Source: Phycisphaerae bacterium (GTDB lineage: Bacteria; Planctomycetota; Phycisphaerae; UBA1845; UTPLA1). Taken from it: a stretch of 10,458 bases of DNA. The DNA is taken from positions 1 to 10,458 of the forward strand of contig JAFGQA010000442.1 of NCBI GenBank assembly GCA_016935885.1, given 5' to 3'. The position numbers were made by a program, and so were the translations under genes. Of this stretch, positions 5,335 to 10,458 are shown one piece after another (the stretch's first letter is position 1; each line of letters starts with the position of its first letter). The notes under the pieces are model-generated. The model saw only the letters and a program-made list of their open reading frames with translations, was not told where the DNA came from and made no database searches.

Positions 5335-6189
5335 ATGAAGTTGCTCTACTGTTCAGACCTGCACGGCGACGAGGATCAGTATGCTCGGCTGGTCAGCCTG
5401 GCGGGCCAGCAGTGTCCGGACGTCGTCGTGTTGGGGGGAGACATGCTGCCCGACGACTCCGCCTTGAAACCGCAGCGCATGGGCCACGGCCAGCCGGAAT
5501 TCGTGCGGCGGCAGTTCAAGGCATCGATCGCTGCCCTTCGCGACGCCTGCGATTGCAAGGCTGTCCTGGTCGTCTTCGGCAACCACGACTGGGAGAGCAG
5601 CGTTGTCGCCATGGAAGAATTGGCCGACGGCGGGCTGGTCACAATCCTCAATCTCGAGGACCCCGTCCGAATCGATGGCCTCAGCTTTGTGGGGTACTCC
5701 TACACGCCGCCGACACCGTGGTATGTCAAGGACTTCGAACGCCTGGATCAACCCGGCGACCGCCCACCGCTTCTTGGCGGCGGACGGTGGGACAGTCGTT
5801 TTTCCAAGGCCGTCTCACACGGCGCTGAGCGCCTCTTCGGGAATGCCCCCACCATCGCCGACGACCTTGCCACACTGAGGCCCCCGCCGGCGCCCTGGGT
5901 CTTCGTTGCCCATGCCCCGCCTTTCGAGACCCATCTGGACCGTACCCACGGCGACGTGCCCTGGGGATCTCGAGCCGTCCTTGATGCTATCCGGAAGCAC
6001 CATCCAATGCTCTCCCTCCATGGACATGTTCATGAGTCACCGTCTGTCTCCGGAGAGTACCGGCACGACATCCAAGGCACCGTTGCCATCAATGCGGGCC
6101 AGCAGCGAAGAAGACTCAACTATGCCGTCATCCACATTGATGTCGCCGGCTGCAAGGTCACACAGGTTGAACACGGGCAGCGATCGTGA
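5335..6189 (+). CDS. Calcineurin-like metallophosphoesterase
   Basis: The 284-residue protein carries the full metallophosphoesterase metal-binding set: SDLHGD (D8, H10), GGDM (D36), GNHDWES (N83, H84, D85), VAHAPP (H193) and LHGHVHE (H231, H233). Length and motif spacing suit a single-domain cytosolic enzyme with a dinuclear metal centre that hydrolyses phosphomono- or diesters; the substrate cannot be read from sequence. No signal peptide. Start at 5335 is supported by GGAAG at 5323-5327 and by the first beta strand MKLLYCSD, which is where the family begins. Its TGA overlaps the GTG of aroK by 4 bases, so it is the first gene of a translationally coupled operon. Why a phosphoesterase is coupled to shikimate kinase is unknown; it may be chance or a phosphorylated-metabolite housekeeping role. 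Confidence 0.9.
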   Translation: MKLLYCSDLHGDEDQYARLVSLAGQQCPDVVVLGGDMLPDDSALKPQRMGHGQPEFVRRQFKASIAALRDACDCKAVLVVFGNHDWESSVVAMEELADGGLVTILNLEDPVRIDGLSFVGYSYTPPTPWYVKDFERLDQPGDRPPLLGGGRWDSRFSKAVSHGAERLFGNAPTIADDLATLRPPPAPWVFVAHAPPFETHLDRTHGDVPWGSRAVLDAIRKHHPMLSLHGHVHESPSVSGEYRHDIQGTVAINAGQQRRRLNYAVIHIDVAGCKVTQVEHGQRS

Positions 6190-6740
6190 ATCTCATCCTT
6201 GTGGGGTATCGCGGAAGCGGAAAGAGCACGGTAGGGTCCTTCTTGGCCAAGCGCCTCGGCTGGACGTTCGTCGACCTCGACGCACTTGTCGTCCAACGCG
6301 CCGGCCGAACCGTCGCCCAGATCTTTGCGCAGGAGGGTGAGGCCGGTTTCCGCCGAAGGGAGCGAGACACGTGGCTGTCTATCCGGAAATCGAACCGACA
6401 GGTTATTGCCTTGGGCGGCGGCGCCCTGACCGATCCCGATATCCGGGCGAAGGTCAAACGCATCGGCAAAGTCGTCTGGCTTCGCGCGCCCGCAGCGGTA
6501 CTGTGGTCTAGAATCAACCAGGACGTCCAATCGCCAGACACTCGACCCGACCTCACCCGCGGCGGGGGGCTTACCGAGATCGAAGCCTTGCTGAAGCATC
6601 GCGAGCCGCTTTACCGACGCGCGGCCGACCAGGTGGTTGATACTGTCGGGGGAACGCCGGAAGGAATCGCCGATGCCATCGAGACCTGGTATCGCGCCGA
6701 CGCCGCGCCAGAACGTGACCAGGCCCCTTTCGAAAGGTGA
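6186..6740 (+). CDS. aroK: Shikimate kinase
   Basis: The 184-residue enzyme phosphorylates shikimate to shikimate 3-phosphate with ATP (pathway step 5). Visible motifs are Walker A GYRGSGKST (7-15), the shikimate/Mg-binding DLD (D30, D32), FRRRE (R56, E59), the glycine triplet GGG (77-79), lid arginine in TRPDLT (R120) and the adenine-side/shikimate REPLY (R139). All expected catalytic residues are there. The lid is slightly long, and the Asp/Glu-rich C-terminal tail extends a little past the usual 170 residues. Translation starts at GTG 6186, overlapping the previous stop as GTGA; the next gene begins with the same GTGA overlap. With aroDE about 1.3 kb upstream this makes three consecutive shikimate steps in one locus. 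Confidence 0.95.
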   Translation: MNLILVGYRGSGKSTVGSFLAKRLGWTFVDLDALVVQRAGRTVAQIFAQEGEAGFRRRERDTWLSIRKSNRQVIALGGGALTDPDIRAKVKRIGKVVWLRAPAAVLWSRINQDVQSPDTRPDLTRGGGLTEIEALLKHREPLYRRAADQVVDTVGGTPEGIADAIETWYRADAAPERDQAPFER

Positions 6741-8320
6741 ACGCCACCTTGGACTCCCCCGCCTTCTGGATCATTCCGGTCGCCGTCCTCGGCGCTGTCG
6801 TCGGCAGCTTCCTGAACGTCGTCATCTTTCGCCTCCCACGCGGGCTTTCTATCTCCCAGCCCCGCTGGTCCTTTTGCCCGCATTGTGAAGGCCGCGTCCG
6901 CTCCTACCACAATGTGCCGATCCTCAGTTGGTTCTGGCTCCGTGGCCGCTGCCGGTATTGCGCCGCGCCGATCGCCACGGTCTACCCCGTCATCGAGTGC
7001 GCGACCCTGCTGCTGTTCATTACGGTTTGGGATGCGCTCTTCCTGACCAGGTCTGTCCCGACCGTCGCCTCGTCCGCCGGGAGCTGGTCCGGCGACTGGC
7101 CGATGGCCATTGCCTATGTTGTCTTGTTCGCGGGCCTGCTCGCCATCTCCTGCATGGACATTGAGACCTACAGCATCGACATCCGCGTCTCCGCCTTCGT
7201 GACAATCGTGGGGGTCGCCTGTCATGCCGTTTGGGGTATCCCGGCTGTGCTGCTCGCACCGACCACCGCGTCCACCGGGGCGTTGCCGCCGGCGCTCTGC
7301 CTGATTGGCGCGGCGATGGGACTTGCGTGGGTCTTGACCCACTTCGTTGGGGCACGCCTGACCCGGCTGCGCATCTTGTCTCACGGTGGCCCAAACGCGA
7401 CTTGTCCAAATGACGGCGAATCCCACGATGGCGACGGAGCCCCCGAGACCACTGACGCGAGAGCCGTGCCCAACGAACCCGCACGGGTCGGTCTAACCCC
7501 CGTCCGACCCGTGGACGGCGACTTGCCGACGGCCTACACCGACACGGCCAACCAGCGCTTCCAACCCCTGCCGATTGCCGTATTCTGCGGCGTGGTCCTC
7601 GCCTTGGTCGTCTGGCAAACCGTCGCCCCCGATCACCGGCTGCTCCACGATACCATCCCAGCGGGCGGCCAACGGGGCTTCGTCGCCTGCTTCGTGCTCA
7701 TGCTCCTGCTGATCCTTGCCTCTTTGACGAAGCGCGAGGCCGACGAGCAGATCGTCCAGGAAATCGAGGCCGAGCGAGAGGGGGCCAGATCCATGGCGCT
7801 CCGCGAGTTTGCGTGGTTCATCCCGGCACTGTGCGTCGGCATCGGCCTGTTCGTCCTCCTCCGACGCGGCGGGCAGATCGCGGCAACCTGGCAGGATGCG
7901 GTCGGTGCCGCCTCTGGCCTCGGCGTCCTGTCGCCGCATGTCGCCGGCGCATTGTACGCCGTTGCCGGCATGGTCTTTGCCGCCGCACTCGGCTGGTTTG
8001 TTCGGATTCTCGGTACGCTTGCCTTCGGCAAGGAGGCCTTCGGGACCGGTGACATCCACATCATGGCGGCCATGGGCGCCGTCGCCGGTTTCTGGGCAGT
8101 GGTCTTCAGCTTCTTTCTCGCCGCCGTCCTTGCCCTGATCGGCGTCCTGGCGACGCTGTTCCGCAAGTCCAGCCGGGCGATTCCGCTCGGCCCCTGGCTG
8201 GCGATGGGTCTGTTCGTCACCTTATGGCTGCAGGACTTTCTCCTGAGGGCGTTTGGATTCGCCGGCGCGCTCCTCTGGTCTATCCTCAGCGGCCAACCGA
8301 TGCCGGCTTACGGAGGCTGA
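6737..8320 (+). CDS. pilD: Prepilin peptidase (A24 family), enlarged
   Basis: This inner-membrane aspartic protease cleaves, and in many members N-methylates, type IV prepilins and pseudopilins. Residues 10-100 match the N-terminal domain: GSFLNVVIFRLPRG and the two metal-binding CxxC pairs C47/C50 and C72/C75, then PVIE. The catalytic aspartates are in DIETYSID (D141 or D148) and FGTGDIHIM (D439, the GD motif). At 527 residues it is about twice the usual 250-290. The two aspartate sites are nearly 300 residues apart instead of about 65. The insert holds a hydrophilic loop (about 214-276), two hydrophobic helices (281-298, 315-330), a charged segment (331-357) and another helix (about 357-376). 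Start GTG 6737 overlaps the aroK stop by 4 bases. No pilin genes are in the window. Confidence 0.9.
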   Translation: MNATLDSPAFWIIPVAVLGAVVGSFLNVVIFRLPRGLSISQPRWSFCPHCEGRVRSYHNVPILSWFWLRGRCRYCAAPIATVYPVIECATLLLFITVWDALFLTRSVPTVASSAGSWSGDWPMAIAYVVLFAGLLAISCMDIETYSIDIRVSAFVTIVGVACHAVWGIPAVLLAPTTASTGALPPALCLIGAAMGLAWVLTHFVGARLTRLRILSHGGPNATCPNDGESHDGDGAPETTDARAVPNEPARVGLTPVRPVDGDLPTAYTDTANQRFQPLPIAVFCGVVLALVVWQTVAPDHRLLHDTIPAGGQRGFVACFVLMLLLILASLTKREADEQIVQEIEAEREGARSMALREFAWFIPALCVGIGLFVLLRRGGQIAATWQDAVGAASGLGVLSPHVAGALYAVAGMVFAAALGWFVRILGTLAFGKEAFGTGDIHIMAAMGAVAGFWAVVFSFFLAAVLALIGVLATLFRKSSRAIPLGPWLAMGLFVTLWLQDFLLRAFGFAGALLWSILSGQPMPAYGG

Positions 8321-8323
8321 GCG

Positions 8324-8692
8324 ATGGCCAGACGGATTACGCAATTCGTTGTATACACAAAAGTTACGTTTGTATGCCTCGTGCTGGTCGCCATCGGGCT
8401 CCTCATCGTGAAGAACTGGGGCTACAAGACCCGGTTCTGGCCGGGGGCCGCCGAGGGCGATGTGCCGACCCTATGGCTGATCCTGGCTAGCAGTGTCATC
8501 TCGGTTGTCCTCTTCTGGATCTTGTCGAGGATGCGGCGCGTCTACGCCGAGTTGAAGGAGCTACGTTCCGAGCAGGCCGAGCAGAAGCGGCAGGCCGAGC
8601 GAGAGAAGCGCCAGAAGGAGCTGGACAACCAGGAGCGCCGCATCGACGACAAGATCAGGCGGGCCCTTGAGAGGGACGAGTCAGAGGAGTGA
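8324..8692 (+). CDS. LapA-like two-helix membrane protein with C-terminal coiled coil
   Basis: The 122-residue protein has TM1 at about 12-30 (FVCLVLVAIGLLIV), a short loop with KNWGYKTRFWPG, TM2 at about 47-66 (PTLWLILASSVISVVLF), then a long Lys/Glu/Arg/Gln-rich coiled coil (about 68-118). This layout resembles the LapA domain (DUF1049) of lipopolysaccharide assembly proteins, but the match is by architecture and only moderate. A strong Shine-Dalgarno GGAGG (8312-8316) overlaps the end of the prepilin peptidase gene, whose stop lies 3 bp before this ATG, so the gene is the fourth member of the operon. The coiled coil is predicted to face the cytoplasm. Function unknown. Confidence 0.8.
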   Translation: MARRITQFVVYTKVTFVCLVLVAIGLLIVKNWGYKTRFWPGAAEGDVPTLWLILASSVISVVLFWILSRMRRVYAELKELRSEQAEQKRQAEREKRQKELDNQERRIDDKIRRALERDESEE

Positions 8693-8783
8693 ACAGACCT
8701 GCCGAGCGTCCGCAGACCTGCCCACCATCCTTTGCAGCGAGACACGCCAACCCACAAGATGCTGTGTCAATCTTACATTCCTA

Positions 8784-8812
8784 TTGACGGGCGGTGCCGT
8801 TTCTGCTATCAG
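8784..8812 (+). promoter_or_regulatory. Sigma-70-type promoter for the OmpA-like lipoprotein gene
   Basis: TTGACG (8784-8789; 5 of 6) is followed by a 17-bp spacer and TATCAG (8807-8812; 3-4 of 6), with TGC just before it (8804-8806), i.e. an extended -10. Transcription would start near 8819, giving a leader of about 94 nt. It lies in the only non-coding gap between the upstream operon and this gene. Confidence 0.5.
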
Positions 8813-8899
8813 TGCTGTGGACCTTCCCAAGGTTCGATAACTAGGATGAGGGTGTACTGCACGGCTGTCGAAACGCGATCGTTGCGAAGTTCAACCTAT

Positions 8900-8905
8900 G
8901 GAGGA
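8900..8905 (+). promoter_or_regulatory. Ribosome binding site that decides the start of the lipoprotein gene
   Basis: GGAGGA is a near-perfect Shine-Dalgarno 7-8 nt before the ATG at 8913. An in-frame ATG at 8898-8900 overlaps it and is therefore unlikely to be the start. Using 8913 also places the basic residues directly before the hydrophobic core of the signal peptide. Confidence 0.75.
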
Positions 8906-8912
8906 ACGAATC

Positions 8913-9620
8913 ATGACACGGATGACACGCATCCACTCCGTCTGCTGGCCTCTTGTCTGCGTGCTGATCAGCATCATCGTCACCGGCTGTGGCCCCGACC
9001 CGAAAGACACCAAGATACAGGACCTCTCCGCCGAGAATGATCGGCTCAAGGGCGATCTCGCCGATCGCGACCGTCAGATCAACGATGCGCTGGTTCGTGA
9101 GAACGACGCTCGTGGATCGATCGATGAACTCGACCGCGAGTTGGCCAAGCTCCGCGCCGAGCGCAGCAAGGTCCAGAGCATCGGCGAATGGATGACCACG
9201 CCGACCTTCGACATGATCTCGATTTCGGACTCCGTGCTCTTCGACTCCGGTAAGGCGATACTCACGTCGACCGGTCGTGCGAAGCTCGCCACGGTCGCTT
9301 CCGACATCCGCTCTCGTTACGCCGACCGCGACATCTACATCTTCGGCCACACCGATGCCCAGCCTATTCGCAAGAGCAACTGGAAGGACAATCTGGAACT
9401 GGGGGCCCAGCGTTCCTTGACCGTGGCGCGCGCCTTGGGTGAACTCGGCATCCCCAATACGCAGCTCATCTCGGCGAGCTGCGGCGAGTTCCGTCCGGTC
9501 GTGGCGGACTCGGTCAATAAGAACCAGCCTCGCAATCGGCGCGTCGAGGTGTTTGCCGTCCGCCGCGATACCGGCACGGTGCAGGACACGACTGCCCGGT
9601 CAACGTACTCAGGCGATTAG
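8913..9620 (+). CDS. OmpA/MotB-family peptidoglycan-binding lipoprotein
   Basis: The 235-residue protein has a lipoprotein signal peptide with lipobox VTGC (lipidated Cys26), a coiled coil at about 34-88, and an OmpA C-terminal domain at about 95-215. The domain shows the entry strand LFDSGKAILTSTG, GHTDAQPI (D148) and NLELGAQRSLTVARAL (R167), the pair that in this family binds diaminopimelate of peptidoglycan, and NRRVEVFAV at the end. The longer loop between GHTD and N..L...R resembles MotB-type members. It probably sits in the outer membrane or periplasm and tethers the envelope to the cell wall. It has its own candidate promoter (8784-8812). The following gene starts 24 bp downstream with no own ribosome binding site, so the two may be cotranscribed. 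Confidence 0.9.
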   Translation: MTRMTRIHSVCWPLVCVLISIIVTGCGPDPKDTKIQDLSAENDRLKGDLADRDRQINDALVRENDARGSIDELDRELAKLRAERSKVQSIGEWMTTPTFDMISISDSVLFDSGKAILTSTGRAKLATVASDIRSRYADRDIYIFGHTDAQPIRKSNWKDNLELGAQRSLTVARALGELGIPNTQLISASCGEFRPVVADSVNKNQPRNRRVEVFAVRRDTGTVQDTTARSTYSGD

Positions 9621-9644
9621 CACCCGCCGGCGATTTGTGCCGCC

Positions 9645-10265
9645 ATGATCGCGATCATCGATTGCGAATCCAGTGACACGCAAGGCCTGAGGAAGGCCTT
9701 CGACCACCTTGCCGCCGAAGCACGCGTTGTTCGCTCCATCGAGGACGTCGAACGTGCTTCCAAGATCGTCATCCCAAACAGCAGTTCGTTCTCGCGCATG
9801 ATTCGAAGCCTGCGCGACGCGCGACTCGTCGCCCCGCTCCTCCGCGCCGCCGACGATGGCAGGGCCGTCCTCGGCATCTCGCACGGCATGCACCTGTTCT
9901 TCGACGTCAGCCACGAGAGGGGGCAACACACGGGCCTGGGCCTGATCCACGGAAAGGTCACGTGCTTCGACCTGGGCAACCACCCCGCGGCGAGGCATTT
10001 CTTGATTCCCCACCGTGGATGGAATGAGGTGCATTGGACGAACGACTGTCCCCTGAGCGCCGCCTTGCGATCCGGCGAGTACTTTTATTTCGACCACGCG
10101 TCTTACGCCGAGCCGCTCGACGAGGCGTTCGCCAGCGCGAAGACAAATCACGGCCTCGACTTCTGCTCGCTCATCTGGAAGGACCGAATCTTCGGCACGC
10201 AATTCCTGCCCGAAAAATCCGAGGAGGCCGGCCTGAGACTGCTCGCCAATTTCGCTGGATTGTAG
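9645..10265 (+). CDS. HisH-like class I amidotransferase-fold protein lacking catalytic Cys and His
   Basis: The 206-residue protein aligns by eye along its full length with HisH, the glutaminase subunit of imidazole glycerol phosphate synthase: MIAIID start, GLGLIHGKV (97-105), IPHRGWNEVHW (121-131), GEYFYFDHASYA (144-155), RIFGTQFLPEKSEEAGLRLLANF (181-203). Length is that of HisH. The active site is altered. The nucleophile motif GICLGMQ is GISHGMH, with Ser79 for Cys; the QFHPEKS histidine is Leu188, while Glu190 remains. The PGVG oxyanion loop is PNSSSF (44-49), and the N-terminal DYGMGN is DCESSD. It should not act as a normal glutaminase. The frame is intact, so it is probably an expressed pseudo-enzyme rather than a decayed gene. 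No hisF is adjacent. The start has no Shine-Dalgarno, but the N-terminus fits the fold. Confidence 0.85.
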   Translation: MIAIIDCESSDTQGLRKAFDHLAAEARVVRSIEDVERASKIVIPNSSSFSRMIRSLRDARLVAPLLRAADDGRAVLGISHGMHLFFDVSHERGQHTGLGLIHGKVTCFDLGNHPAARHFLIPHRGWNEVHWTNDCPLSAALRSGEYFYFDHASYAEPLDEAFASAKTNHGLDFCSLIWKDRIFGTQFLPEKSEEAGLRLLANFAGL

Positions 10266-10458
10266 AGCGTTTTAGGCTTGAGTGTGATGCTCCATTGACG
10301 CTTCGTTGTAGCGTCGGCCCCCTGTGGCCGACGGGGATGACGAGTTTGCCGACGTTCCTCAAGGGTGAACGCTAACCCATCTTCGACAGTTTGGTTGGAC
10401 GTCGAAGAGTCGGCCTCTTATTTGACAAGCACTTACGTCAATGGAAAACAGCCCGTCG
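10266..10458. other. Right-end non-coding region
   Basis: No gene was recognised in these 193 bp. They contain a strong GC hairpin (10312-10333), a weaker 7-bp inverted repeat CTTCGAC/GTCGAAG (10381-10387, 10401-10407), a consensus TTGACA (10422-10427) without a good -10, and an ATG at 10441 opening a frame that leaves the window after six codons and lacks a ribosome binding site. Confidence 0.4.
10312..10333. repeat. GC hairpin downstream of the HisH-like gene
   Basis: CGTCGGCC-CCCTGT-GGCCGACG is a perfect 8-bp stem with a 6-nt loop, 47 bp after the stop codon. No U-tract follows, so it is not a classical intrinsic terminator. It resembles the other short palindromes in the window and is probably a dispersed repeat that may protect the mRNA 3' end. 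Confidence 0.6.

Noticed and set aside
6611..8059. Minus-strand open frames opposite the prepilin peptidase gene (6611-7426 and 7493-8059)
   Set aside because: Low-complexity Arg/Gly/Asp-rich translations with no motif. The plus strand has a complete A24 peptidase.
8694..8724. Direct repeat CAGACCTGCC after the LapA-like gene
   Set aside because: Two copies of only 10 bp, with no structure and no other occurrence noticed; probably chance or slippage.
8732..9040. Plus-strand open frame of 102 codons spanning the lipoprotein promoter
   Set aside because: It overlaps the lipoprotein gene in another frame, crosses the promoter and has no ribosome binding site.
9609..10202. Minus-strand open frame opposite the HisH-like gene
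   Set aside because: The plus frame aligns along its full length with HisH. The antisense product has no recognisable feature.
9645..10265. Naming the last gene hisH
   Set aside because: The fold matches, but the catalytic Cys and His are replaced and no histidine gene is adjacent, so the functional name would mislead.
10422..10458. Promoter (TTGACA) and a gene start (ATG at 10441) at the right edge
   Set aside because: At 17 bp from TTGACA the sequence is AAAACA, not a -10. The ATG has no Shine-Dalgarno and only six codons are visible.

Overview
The window is GC-rich, densely coding bacterial DNA. It most resembles a planctomycete (perhaps Phycisphaerae-like), but this is inference. The grounds are an AroD-AroE fusion (also known in Chlamydiae and plants), an oversized prepilin peptidase, secreted proteins of no recognised family, and short GC-rich palindromic repeats scattered between and inside genes. 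No rRNA, tRNA, transposase, phage gene or CRISPR array was seen.

Layout: (1) 1-55, the 3' end of a + strand gene. (2) 260-1351, minus strand, an exported TPR protein with a Tyr/Arg/Pro/His-rich segment. (3) 1674-2834, plus strand, a secreted protein with two tandem copies of an unrecognised Cys-containing domain. (4) 3156-4910, bifunctional 3-dehydroquinate dehydratase/shikimate dehydrogenase (aroDE), interrupted in frame by an 84-bp inverted-repeat element. (5) 4911-5334, a repeat-rich spacer with a 14-bp tandem array, a 21-bp tandem repeat and several hairpins. (6) 5335-8692, a tight operon: metallophosphoesterase, shikimate kinase, prepilin peptidase, LapA-like membrane protein. Two of its junctions are 4-base GTGA stop/start overlaps. 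(7) 8913-9620, an OmpA/MotB-type lipoprotein behind a near-consensus promoter. (8) 9645-10265, a HisH-like amidotransferase-fold protein that has lost its catalytic Cys and His. (9) 10266-10458, non-coding, with one strong hairpin.

Together AroDE and AroK supply shikimate pathway steps 3, 4 and 5 (dehydroquinate to shikimate 3-phosphate). The prepilin peptidase would serve type IV pili or type II secretion encoded elsewhere. The OmpA-type lipoprotein would tether the outer envelope to peptidoglycan.

The two most notable observations are the palindromic elements that have entered protein-coding genes in frame (aroDE and the TPR gene) and the HisH-like protein with a GISHG elbow in place of GxCxG and no catalytic His.
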